Positions 38,197 through 47,541 of a stretch of 64,000 nucleotides of DNA are shown here, one piece after another (position 1 is the first letter of the stretch; every line of letters begins with the position of its first letter). A program made the translations under genes and the position numbers. The stretch is from Billgrantia gudaonensis (GTDB lineage Bacteria > Pseudomonadota > Gammaproteobacteria > Pseudomonadales > Halomonadaceae): contig NZ_FNES01000012.1 in NCBI RefSeq assembly GCF_900100195.1, positions 1 to 64,000 on the forward strand, in the 5' to 3' direction. The notes under the pieces were generated by a model. It searched no databases. It had not been told where the DNA came from and worked only from the letters and a program-made list of their open reading frames with translations.

Positions 38197-40076
38197 GTCG
38201 CACTCCTTGGGCGCCCTCTGCCGCTTGTGAAGACGCGGCGTTCGACGCATCCTGCTCGATGACATTCCACGACGGAGCCAGCATGCGCGACCCCGCCTCT
38301 GAACTCGATCTCGCCACGGCCTGGGATCAGTTGCAGCGAGAAGCCCGCGGCACGGCCACGGATGACCGCGTCGTGCGTTTCACGGCGGCAGGCGGCTGGC
38401 AAGCCACGTCGCCGGTGAACGCGGCGGCGCGCGCCTTGCTCGATAGCCTGGCTCCGGTGGCGGCCCGGCACGGACGTCTGGCCATCGCTCAGCTCGGCCA
38501 GAGCCTGGACGGGCGCATTGCCACCGAGAGCGGTCACTCCCACTACGTCAACGGTCGCGAAAGCCGGGTCCATCTGCACCGTCTGCGCGCCCTGGTCGAC
38601 GCCGTGGTGGTGGGCGCGGGCACCGCGGCCGCCGACGACCCCCAGCTCACCGTGCGCCACGTGACCGGCCGCCACCCGGTGCGGGTGCTCCTCGACCCGC
38701 ACGGCCGGGTGCCCGCCGAACTGCACCTGCTGAACGACGCCACCGCACCCACGCTGCATTTGATCGGCGAAGGGGTCGTCCGGCCGGACGCTCAGGCCGC
38801 GCACGTGACCCGCCTCGCCCTGCCACTCGACGATGGCGGCTTCCCTCCGGCCGACGTGCTCGATCTGCTGGCCTCGCGCGGGCTGACGCGGGTGCTGGTG
38901 GAGGGCGGTGGCGTCACGGTGTCGCGCTTTCTCCAGGCCGACGTGCTCGACCGCTTGCACCTGCTGGTGGCACCGCTGCTGATCGGCTCCGGCCGGCCCG
39001 GCCTGACGCTGCCGCCCATCGTCACGCTGGCCGAGGCGCTCCGCCCCACCGCGCGAACCCTGCCCTGCGGAAATGACACCCTCTTCGACCTCGCCCTGCG
39101 CCAGCCCACCGCTTCCGCGCTCTGAGGCGCGGCGACGCCGCACCAGATCGACCAGCAGGCAGAATGCGCCGGGAAGGCTGGCCACCAGCACCAGGATGCC
39201 GTAGGTCGCCGAGACGGCGACGCCCTGAGCCGGGGGCAACCCCGCTACCGCCCAGATCAGGGCCGCGGCGCCCTCGCGCACGCCCCAGCCGGCCACCGCC
39301 ACCGGCACCAGCATGGCGATGAGAACCGGCGGCGCCAGAGCCAGCAGCGTACCGAGAGGCAGCGTCACGCCGATCGCGCGTGCCGCGCAGACGAACACCA
39401 AGGCGTAGCTGGCTACCACCAGCAGCGAGCCGGCGAGCTGACGAGGCCACACCGAGGCGGCCAGCAGGCTACGCCGCAGGTCGTCGCCCAGCCCCGCCAG
39501 CAGACGGGGCGGCCGCCGAAGGAGCTGCCGAGCGCCTGCGGCAGCGATGACGCCGCCGAGCGCCAGCCCCAGCATCCCCAGCCCCAGAGCCAGCGACGAG
39601 ATCGCCGTGAACGCACCTGCCATGGCCTGCAGAGCACGCCCCAGCAGGCCGTGCCACAACGGCGAGGCGAGCAGCACGGCCAGGGTGATCAGCAGCATGG
39701 CCAGTTGACCCGAGGCGCGTTCGATGACCACCGCCCGCCAGGCACCGCCGCGCTGCCCGCTGGTGCCGGCATGGCGCCAGGCGCGAGCGGCGTCGCCCAT
39801 CACTCCACCGGGCAGCACCTGGTTGAGAAACAGCGCCAGGTAATAGTCGTGCAGCGAACGCCGCCAGCTGAGCGGCAAGCCCAGCAGTCGTGCCGTGAGC
39901 CGCCAGCGCCAGGCGCAGAGCGCCACCTGAGGCAGCGTCAGCACCAGTCCCAGCAGTACCCAGCCGGGAGCGAGACGCTCCACCGAGGCGAAGAGTTCAC
40001 TGGGACCGAGCCACAGGGCGAGAACCGCCAGCAGCCCCAGGCTGCCCAGCACGCGGAAGAGCGGTGCGGTCGTCAC
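38184..40076 (-). CDS. flippase-like membrane protein (UPF0104 / LPG synthase transmembrane domain), frame open far past the usual end
   Basis: The first about 320 residues (40076 to about 39115) form a typical UPF0104 membrane protein: about eight transmembrane helices, LNQVLPGGVMGDAARAWRH near residue 90, a second helix set, and PVAVAGWGVREGAAAL. Its relatives move or modify lipid-linked molecules. The normal C-terminus is near RRRRASER, but the frame has no stop there. It continues another 310 residues antisense to the RibD-type gene, to a stop at 38184. A lost stop codon, a sequencing frameshift or a real overlapping extension are all possible. The start overlaps the upstream methyltransferase by ATGA. 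Confidence 0.65.
   Translation of the reverse strand: MTTAPLFRVLGSLGLLAVLALWLGPSELFASVERLAPGWVLLGLVLTLPQVALCAWRWRLTARLLGLPLSWRRSLHDYYLALFLNQVLPGGVMGDAARAWRHAGTSGQRGGAWRAVVIERASGQLAMLLITLAVLLASPLWHGLLGRALQAMAGAFTAISSLALGLGMLGLALGGVIAAAGARQLLRRPPRLLAGLGDDLRRSLLAASVWPRQLAGSLLVVASYALVFVCAARAIGVTLPLGTLLALAPPVLIAMLVPVAVAGWGVREGAAALIWAVAGLPPAQGVAVSATYGILVLVASLPGAFCLLVDLVRRRRASERGSGGLAQGEVEEGVISAGQGSRGGAERLGQRDDGRQRQAGPAGADQQRCHQQVQAVEHVGLEKARHRDATALHQHPRQPARGQQIEHVGRREAAIVEWQGEAGHVRGLSVRPDDPFADQMQRGCGGVVQQVQFGGHPAVRVEEHPHRVAAGHVAHGELGVVGGRGARAHHHGVDQGAQTVQMDPAFATVDVVGVTALGGNAPVQALAELSDGQTSVPGRHRSQAIEQGARRRVHRRRGLPAACRRETHDAVIRGRAAGFSLQLIPGRGEIEFRGGVAHAGSVVECHRAGCVERRVFTSGRGRPRSATCIR
38283..39125 (+). 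CDS. RibD C-terminal-type reductase, stand-alone
   Basis: NAD(P)H-dependent reductase of the dihydrofolate-reductase-like RibD family, 280 residues. After about 70 N-terminal residues of unknown role come QSLDGRIATESGHSHYVNG, VDAVVVGAGTAAADDPQLTVR and RVLVEGGG, the complete reductase signature. No deaminase domain is present. Such enzymes reduce the ribosyl group of GTP-derived diaminopyrimidines. The start at 38283 has GGAG seven bases ahead; ATG 38259 is the alternative. It is divergent from the GTP cyclohydrolase II (86 bases between starts), so both enzymes of a short GTP-to-pyrimidine route are adjacent. Confidence 0.88.
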   Translation: MRDPASELDLATAWDQLQREARGTATDDRVVRFTAAGGWQATSPVNAAARALLDSLAPVAARHGRLAIAQLGQSLDGRIATESGHSHYVNGRESRVHLHRLRALVDAVVVGAGTAAADDPQLTVRHVTGRHPVRVLLDPHGRVPAELHLLNDATAPTLHLIGEGVVRPDAQAAHVTRLALPLDDGGFPPADVLDLLASRGLTRVLVEGGGVTVSRFLQADVLDRLHLLVAPLLIGSGRPGLTLPPIVTLAEALRPTARTLPCGNDTLFDLALRQPTASAL

Positions 40077-40945
40077 GCCGTCGCCCCCGCGCCCGGCGTG
40101 GCGAAGAGGTCACGATGTCCCACCGTCAGGCCCAGCTCGCCCGCGGCGAGCTGGGCCCGTCGCGCGTCATGCCAGCGTGCCAGCCGCTCGGCCTGCTCGG
40201 GAGCCTGTTCCAGGGCAGCCGAGTGCCAGCCATCGAGCAGCGCCTCTGCCACGAGCCGCGTGGCCGCCTCGCCGCGTGGCACGAACCAGGGGGAATAGAC
40301 GCTCACCACCCGGTAGCCCGCCGCCTCGAGCCGCTCGGCAAGCACCGCCGGCGCTTGGCCGCCCAGGGCGACACCCAGCCCCTTGTCGCGCCGCTGGTGG
40401 GCCTGGACCAGGGTGCGCACGGCAATGTCCTCGTCGCTATCGACGCGCTCGCCGCCGGCGTCGAGAAAAGCCCAGTCGCCATCCACCGTGAGCGTGATGA
40501 GCAGTGCCTGGCCCCGCGCTGCGCAGCCATCGACCAGGGCCTCCGCCCAGCTTCGAGAAACCAGGTCGCACAGCGCCGAGGCCACCACCAGGTCGGCATC
40601 GCGCAGCAGGGCATCGTCCACCGGCGTTAGATCGCGACGCTCGAGGCCGACCGCCACGCGACCACCTTCGGCATCATGCAGACGGGTTCGACCGGCACGT
40701 GCCAGCAGCTCATCGTCATGATCGACCAGCCGCCAGCGCTGCGGCCCGGGCAGTCGCGGCGCCAGAAAGCGCAGGTTGCTGCCGCTGCCGCTGCCCAGAT
40801 CGACCAGCCGATGCACGCCGGGGCGAGCGGCCAGCCAGGCGGCGGCAAGGCCGGTGAGACAGCGGCTGCGCGAGCGGGCATCGAGGGCCTCGCGGCTGGC
40901 CAGCCAGTCGGCCGAGAAGTGGGCCGCATCGCCGCAAGCGTTCAT
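40073..40945 (-). CDS. class I SAM-dependent methyltransferase
   Basis: A 290-residue methyltransferase with motif I LVDLGSGSGSNLRFLAPRL (about 46-64), WRLVDHDDELL (acidic residue binding SAM ribose) and LVVASALCDLVS. The substrate is not predictable. It starts at ATG 40945, sharing one base with the glycosyltransferase stop (a GTG three bases earlier is possible), and ends in an ATGA overlap with the flippase-like gene. It is thus the fourth gene of dehydrogenase-PTPS-GT4-methyltransferase-flippase. Confidence 0.87.
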   Translation of the reverse strand: MNACGDAAHFSADWLASREALDARSRSRCLTGLAAAWLAARPGVHRLVDLGSGSGSNLRFLAPRLPGPQRWRLVDHDDELLARAGRTRLHDAEGGRVAVGLERRDLTPVDDALLRDADLVVASALCDLVSRSWAEALVDGCAARGQALLITLTVDGDWAFLDAGGERVDSDEDIAVRTLVQAHQRRDKGLGVALGGQAPAVLAERLEAAGYRVVSVYSPWFVPRGEAATRLVAEALLDGWHSAALEQAPEQAERLARWHDARRAQLAAGELGLTVGHRDLFATPGAGATA

Positions 40946-42039
40946 CACGAACTCTCCGTACCGGTGGACATCACGGGGGTTGCGTCCAGTGCCTCGGCAA
41001 AACGCGCCCCGGCAATGGGCCAGTCGGTTAGCCGCTGGCGTGCCGCCCGGGCCCCGTCACGCAGGCGGCGACGCAGGGCCGGTTCGTCGAGCCAGCGAGC
41101 CAGGGCCGTCCGCAGTGCCGTCGCGTCGTCGGGCGGTACGGCGAGACCCGCCTCGGGCGGCAGGGTGTCGACCAATGCCCCGCCGGTGGTGGCGATCACC
41201 GGAAGGCCACGCGCCAAGGCCTCGCTGACCACCATGCCGAACCCCTCGTAGCGCGAGGCCAGCACGCCGAGATCGGCCGCCTGCCAGAGTTCGTCGAGCC
41301 GCTCGCCATCGAGCTCGCCATGCCAGGTGACTCGCTCGGTGAGCCGGCACTGCCGAGCGGCAGTGAACAGCCGCTGCGCCCAGACCGGATCACGTGCCGG
41401 GCTGCCCACCAGGTCGAGATGCCAGTCGCGGTCGGTGAGCCCGGCCAGCGCCTCGATCAGGCGGTCGTGGCCCTTGCGCGGCGTCAAGGTGGCCACGCAC
41501 AGCAGCCGTTTTCCCCCCGTATCGGGTACGTCCGCCCGGGCCGAGGTAGCCAGGGGCGCGGGCTCGACTCCAGGCTCGACCACCCGCACCCGCTCGGCGC
41601 TCACCCCGTAGCGCGACAGGCCGCGTGCGGTATGGGCACTGGTCACGATCACCCGGCTCACCAGCGCAAGCGCGCGACGTTCGCTGGCGAAGAGGCGCTC
41701 GCGGTCGGCGGTTTGCAGACCGCTTTCATCGGCCAGGGGGTGGTGTATCAAGGCGGTCAGGTCGAGCCGGGCCGCGTGGCACGCCACGACGTCGGGCAGC
41801 CCACCCAGGGCCAGGCCGTCGATCACGACGCGAGCGCCATCGGGCAGGCCGGCCAGCGCCGCATCCAGACTGCGACGGGCATCGTCGTCGGGATCGGGAA
41901 AGCGTCCGGCAAGGCCTGTCACTGTCACCTTCCAGCCGCGCACACGCAGCTCGGCGACGATGCGCGCGTCAAAGAGATAGCCGCCGGTGAGCTGACCGGG
42001 GTCCCCGGCGACGATCAACTGCAGTTCGGGACGGCTCAC
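40945..42039 (-). CDS. GT4-family glycosyltransferase
   Basis: A retaining glycosyltransferase of 364 residues with a two-Rossmann GT-B fold. N-terminal [18 protein letters not shown], the linker [13 protein letters not shown], the C-terminal donor-site [21 protein letters not shown], and the EX7E motif in [16 protein letters not shown] (catalytic Glu region) are clear. It probably transfers a sugar from a nucleotide sugar to a small molecule or lipid carrier in the cytoplasm. ATGA joins it to the PTPS paralogue, and TGATG to the methyltransferase. Glycosylated pterins exist in cyanobacteria, and this layout suggests a similar decoration; that is inference. Confidence 0.9.
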   Translation of the reverse strand: MSRPELQLIVAGDPGQLTGGYLFDARIVAELRVRGWKVTVTGLAGRFPDPDDDARRSLDAALAGLPDGARVVIDGLALGGLPDVVACHAARLDLTALIHHPLADESGLQTADRERLFASERRALALVSRVIVTSAHTARGLSRYGVSAERVRVVEPGVEPAPLATSARADVPDTGGKRLLCVATLTPRKGHDRLIEALAGLTDRDWHLDLVGSPARDPVWAQRLFTAARQCRLTERVTWHGELDGERLDELWQAADLGVLASRYEGFGMVVSEALARGLPVIATTGGALVDTLPPEAGLAVPPDDATALRTALARWLDEPALRRRLRDGARAARQRLTDWPIAGARFAEALDATPVMSTGTESS

Positions 42040-42434
42040 AGCGCCCCCTCGTAGCTGGCCCAGGCAATGTGCGATTCATGGAGAGTGACGCGCAGCGCTT
42101 CGAGACCCTCGGCGCCCGGGCCCAGCTCGCCGTCGGCGATGGTCTTGGCCAAGTCGTCGAAGACGCGACGGGCCAGGAACTCGGTGGTGGTATTGCGTCC
42201 GTGGAAGGCATCGAGTTCGTCGAGATTGCGCAGATCGAAGGCCCCCAGCACGCGCTTCAGGGCGGCACCGGCCAGGCCGATGTCGACCACCAGATCGTCG
42301 GCGTCGAGCTCACGGCGCTGGAAGGTGGCGTCAACCACGTAGGTGGCACCGTGGGTGCGCTGGGCCGGCCCGAAGACCTCGCCGCGAAAACTGTGGGCGA
42401 TCATGAAGTGGTCGCGAACGGTGAGGCTGTACAT
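42036..42434 (-). CDS. 6-pyruvoyl-tetrahydropterin synthase / QueD paralogue with altered active site
   Basis: A 132-residue T-fold protein. By eye it aligns with QueD/PTPS: His14 (AHSF, first zinc ligand), His28 in THGATY where the family has HGH, and Glu in LHESHIAW (pterin-binding Glu). Three catalytic features appear lost: the second His of HGH is Ala30, the catalytic Cys before it is absent, and the DHH motif reads DLR. It therefore probably does not make 6-pyruvoyl- or carboxy-tetrahydropterin in the normal way. It may bind a pterin or pyrimidine or catalyse a different step. It lies 28 bases after the dehydrogenase gene and overlaps the glycosyltransferase. Confidence 0.85.
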   Translation of the reverse strand: MYSLTVRDHFMIAHSFRGEVFGPAQRTHGATYVVDATFQRRELDADDLVVDIGLAGAALKRVLGAFDLRNLDELDAFHGRNTTTEFLARRVFDDLAKTIADGELGPGAEGLEALRVTLHESHIAWASYEGAL

Positions 42435-42462
42435 GCGGCTCTCCTGTCCATGTGGGTTGCGC

Positions 42463-43440
42463 TCAATCCTGTGGGTAGCGCAGGCGATGGCAGAGCACTT
42501 CGCCAGCGCTGGCGGCGAGCTCGGGCATCAGCTCCGGCAGGTCGCGGAAATCGCTTTCGCCGCTGATCAGGGCGTCGAGGCGGACATCGGTCAGCAGTTC
42601 CAGAGCCAGCGCCAGGCGGCGTCGATGATCCCAGCGTGCCGCGCGCTCGGCGGGCAGCCGCCCCACCTGGCTGGATATCAGTTGAAGACGCCGGGAGTGG
42701 AAGGCCTGGCCCAATGGTAAGCTGGCCTCGCGCTCGCCGTACCAGCTCAGCTCCACCACTCGCGCCTCGAGACCGGCGAGCTCCAGAGCCAGCCGCAGCC
42801 CCGCAGGGTTGCCACTGGCATGGAAGACGCGATCGCAGTCCGGCGCGGCACGCTCGGGGGAGGCGAAACCGACCCCCAGCCGCCGCGCCAGCTCGACTCG
42901 TTGCGTCGCCACGTCGATCAGTTCCACCCGCGTCCCGGGGATGGCGGCACATAGCCAGGCCACCAGCGCCCCCACCACGCCGGCGCCGATCACCGCGATG
43001 CGGTCTCCCGGTCCCGGGGCGCCGTCCCAAACGGCGTTGAGGGCAGTCTCCAGGTTGGCAGCGAGCACGGCTCGCGCTGCCGGCACGCCCTCGGGCAGCG
43101 GTATCACGGCCTCGACGGGTACCACGTAGCGTTCCTGGTGAGGATGTAAGCAGAACACCTCACGGCCCACCAATTCCGACTCGCCGGCCTCCACCACGCC
43201 CACGCTCACGTAGCCGTACTTGACCGGGCCGGGAAAGTCGCCAGCCTGAAAGGGAGCGCGCATGCGGGTGAATTCGCTCTCCGGCACTTGGCCGCGGAAC
43301 ACCAGCGCTTCGGTTCCGCGGCTGACGGCGCCGAAGCGCGCACGCACGCGCACCTCACCCGGCCCCGGCTCGGGCAGCCACTCCTCGCGCAGGGCACCAT
43401 GGCCGGGAGAGAGGATCCAGAAGGCGGTGGATCGAGTCAT
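42463..43440 (-). CDS. zinc-type alcohol dehydrogenase-like oxidoreductase (MDR family)
   Basis: A 325-residue medium-chain dehydrogenase fold. The GroES-like N-terminal half has [21 protein letters not shown] and [11 protein letters not shown]. The Rossmann half has [17 protein letters not shown]. It lacks the usual Cys-His-Glu zinc-site order and the four-Cys structural zinc loop, as in the BchC-like branch of the family. AGGA lies nine bases before the start at 43440. It is first in the five-gene minus-strand run and shares an intergenic control region with the CDP-alcohol phosphatidyltransferase. Confidence 0.87.
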   Translation of the reverse strand: MTRSTAFWILSPGHGALREEWLPEPGPGEVRVRARFGAVSRGTEALVFRGQVPESEFTRMRAPFQAGDFPGPVKYGYVSVGVVEAGESELVGREVFCLHPHQERYVVPVEAVIPLPEGVPAARAVLAANLETALNAVWDGAPGPGDRIAVIGAGVVGALVAWLCAAIPGTRVELIDVATQRVELARRLGVGFASPERAAPDCDRVFHASGNPAGLRLALELAGLEARVVELSWYGEREASLPLGQAFHSRRLQLISSQVGRLPAERAARWDHRRRLALALELLTDVRLDALISGESDFRDLPELMPELAASAGEVLCHRLRYPQD

Positions 43441-43468
43441 GGAAGCATCCTGTCAGGGGCAACTATCT

Positions 43469-43510
43469 TCTACAATAATGGTACAAAAACTGATACATGA
43501 ACAATATAGA
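43469..43510. promoter_or_regulatory. second divergent promoter with the same TTGTAC core as 31.97 kb
   Basis: On the minus strand 43486-43471 reads TTGTACCATTATTGTA, matching TTGTACAATTATCGTA (31973-31988, plus) at 14 of 16 positions. Leftward, TTGTAC-N15-TAGTTG could serve the dehydrogenase operon. Rightward, TATAGA (43505-43510) could be the -10 for the phosphatidyltransferase. A common regulator for both promoters is inferred. Confidence 0.45.
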
Positions 43511-43527
43511 CTCGCCTGGAGCCCGTG

Positions 43528-44268
43528 ATGTTCCTGCTGTTTCGTCAGCATAGCGACAAAGCGCCACCGGCCCAGCACCGGCCATCCACGCTCGCCGAGC
43601 TGCTGCTGGGGCTGGCGGGCGTGCTGGCCCTGGGTGGCGGCCTGGGCTTCGGGCTCGGCGCCTCTCCCGCCACTCTAGGTCTGGCCGTCGCCGGCTACGC
43701 CCTACTGGCCACCCTGGTGGCTCGGTTCCACCGCCATTCCTGGGGACTGGGCTGGGCCAATCGCATCACCCTGGCACGCGGCGTGCTGGTGGCAGTGCTG
43801 GCCGGCTGCCTCGCCGACCCTGCCTCGATCGCACGCCACGCCTGGCTTTTCGCCGCCACGAGCGGTATCGCCCTGCTGCTCGACGGCGTCGACGGCTGGG
43901 TAGCGCGCCGCACCGGCACGGCCAGCGCCTTCGGCGCGCGCTTCGACATGGAACTCGACGCCGCCTTCATCCTGGTGCTGTGCCTGGCTCTGCTGACGAC
44001 CGGCAAGCTGGGCGCCTGGGTGCTGGCCATCGGTGTCATGCGCTATGCCTTCGTGCTGCTCGGTCGGCGCTGGCCATGGATGGCCGCCGAACTGCCGGAA
44101 AGCCGCCGGCGCAAGGCGGTTTGCGTGTGGCAGGTGGCGGTACTGCTGCTCGCCCTGCTGCCACCGATACCCTCCACACTGGCCGGCTTCCTGGCAGCCG
44201 GTGCCCTGCTCGGCCTGACCGCCTCCTTCGCGATGGACATCGTCTGGCTGCACCGCAACGCCAGATGA
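43528..44268 (+). CDS. CDP-alcohol phosphatidyltransferase family protein
   Basis: A 246-residue integral membrane protein with about six transmembrane helices and the complete catalytic motif: DG-x2-AR-x8-G-x3-D-x3-D read as DGWVARRTGTASAFGARFDMELD (key residues at about 119-141). Such enzymes join an alcohol (glycerol phosphate, inositol phosphate, serine and so on) to CDP-diacylglycerol or another CDP-activated group. In this cluster it might anchor a polar head group to a lipid. The start at ATG 43528 has GGAG eight bases ahead (GTG 43525 possible). It is divergent from the dehydrogenase operon and followed by the first TPP riboswitch. Confidence 0.9.
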   Translation: MFLLFRQHSDKAPPAQHRPSTLAELLLGLAGVLALGGGLGFGLGASPATLGLAVAGYALLATLVARFHRHSWGLGWANRITLARGVLVAVLAGCLADPASIARHAWLFAATSGIALLLDGVDGWVARRTGTASAFGARFDMELDAAFILVLCLALLTTGKLGAWVLAIGVMRYAFVLLGRRWPWMAAELPESRRRKAVCVWQVAVLLLALLPPIPSTLAGFLAAGALLGLTASFAMDIVWLHRNAR

Positions 44269-44320
44269 ACGCAAGGTTCAACGGGCTGGCATTGCTTCGG
44301 TGACTTGCTACACTGCCAAC

Positions 44321-44432
44321 GACGCTTGACGGGGTGCCGGTGAATCCGGCTGAGATGGCGCAGGTTCGAGAGAACGCAGCGCCGGTCCCGTGGAACCTGA
44401 TCCGGTTGGCACCGGCGTAGGGAATCAGGCGA
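44321..44432 (+). ncRNA. TPP riboswitch (THI element) upstream of tenA
   Basis: The conserved core is seen in order: GGGGTGCC, the GGCTGAGAT box (44348-44356), GAACCTGATCCGGTT and CCGGCGTAGGGA. This is the thiamin-pyrophosphate aptamer. It lies 86 bases before tenA and would switch tenA off when TPP is plentiful, probably by masking the ribosome-binding site or through a downstream terminator. Confidence 0.95.
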
Positions 44433-44517
44433 TGGGCTGGCGCAAGCCTCTTCTCGGCGCAGCCCCTCCCCCATGTTCCCCGCCCCACCTCCGGATCCCG
44501 CCCCTACCGGAGGAACG

Positions 44518-45186
44518 ATGGGTTACCGCTTCAGCGATCTGACCGCCGCCTGCCAGAGCGACTGGCGAGCCTACCTCGAACACGACTTCGTGCGGGGCCT
44601 GGGCGCCGGCACCCTCGAAGAGGGCGCCTTTCGCCACTACCTCGAGCAGGACTACCTCTTCCTGCTCCACTTCGCTCGGGCCTATGCCCTGGCCGCCTAC
44701 AAGAGCCGTACGCTCGCCGACCTGCGGCAGGCCCATGAGGGCCTCAAGGCGATCCTCGACGTGGAACTCGACCTGCACGTGAGCTACTGCCGCGACTGGG
44801 GCATCGCCGAGGAACAGCTCGCCGCCTTGCCCGAGGCCCGCGCCACGCTCGCCTATACCCGCTACGTGCTGGATGCCGGTAGCCGCGGCGACCTGCTCGA
44901 CCTGCACGTGGCACTCGCTCCCTGCGTGGTGGGTTACGGCGAGATCGCCAATTGGCTGAACGAGCAGCCCTCCACGGTACGCGGCGAAGCCAATCCCTAT
45001 GACGCCTGGATCGCCATGTACGAGAGCGACGAATTCCAGAGCGCCATGCGCGCCGAGCTGGAGTGGCTCGACGCCCGACTGGCCGAGGTGAGCCCGGCCC
45101 GCTTCGAGGAGCTGTGTAGGGTATTCCGCGACGCCACGCGCCTCGAGATCGACTTCTGGCAGATGGGGCTCGATCGCGCAGACTAG
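44518..45186 (+). CDS. tenA: thiaminase II / aminopyrimidine aminohydrolase
   Basis: Salvages thiamin breakdown products by hydrolysing aminopyrimidines to HMP. The 222-residue all-helical protein has the family catalytic Cys at about 136 (LAPCVVGYGEI) and the conserved Glu near the C-terminus (RLEIDFWQMG). GGAGGAA precedes the start at 44518; a longer frame adds 15 residues. It is controlled by the riboswitch at 44321-44432. A second riboswitch and thiC follow on the same strand. Confidence 0.94.
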   Translation: MGYRFSDLTAACQSDWRAYLEHDFVRGLGAGTLEEGAFRHYLEQDYLFLLHFARAYALAAYKSRTLADLRQAHEGLKAILDVELDLHVSYCRDWGIAEEQLAALPEARATLAYTRYVLDAGSRGDLLDLHVALAPCVVGYGEIANWLNEQPSTVRGEANPYDAWIAMYESDEFQSAMRAELEWLDARLAEVSPARFEELCRVFRDATRLEIDFWQMGLDRAD

Positions 45187-45250
45187 CCCACTGCATGCAA
45201 GAGCGTTGCCGCTGCGAAGACATGAGGGGCGCCGAGGGCAGACCGAATGA

Positions 45251-47404
<2,154 letters not shown>

Positions 47405-47415
47405 CGCACCCACGA

Positions 47416-47441
47416 CGCCGGTCCCGCGACCGGCGTTTTTT
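47416..47441 (+). terminator. intrinsic terminator of thiC
   Basis: An 8-bp stem CGCCGGTC/GACCGGCG with a CCGC loop (47416-47435) is followed by six T (47436-47441), 12 bases after the thiC stop. It is the clearest intrinsic terminator in the window. Confidence 0.92.
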
Positions 47442-47541
47442 CGTTGGCCGATCGCCACTCGGGGGCGACAGGGGTGCATCGACGGTTGTAGCCTGAAGGG
47501 CACCGGTGTGCGCATCCCGAGCGGACGAGAGGAGCAAGGCC

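Noticed and set aside
36300..43440. Mycofactocin, queuosine, riboflavin or toxoflavin biosynthesis as the identity of the pteridine-type cluster
   Set aside because: There is no MftA/B/C peptide system, no QueC/QueE/QueF, no RibE/RibH or deaminase, and no toxoflavin-type genes. Only single enzymes resemble parts of each pathway.
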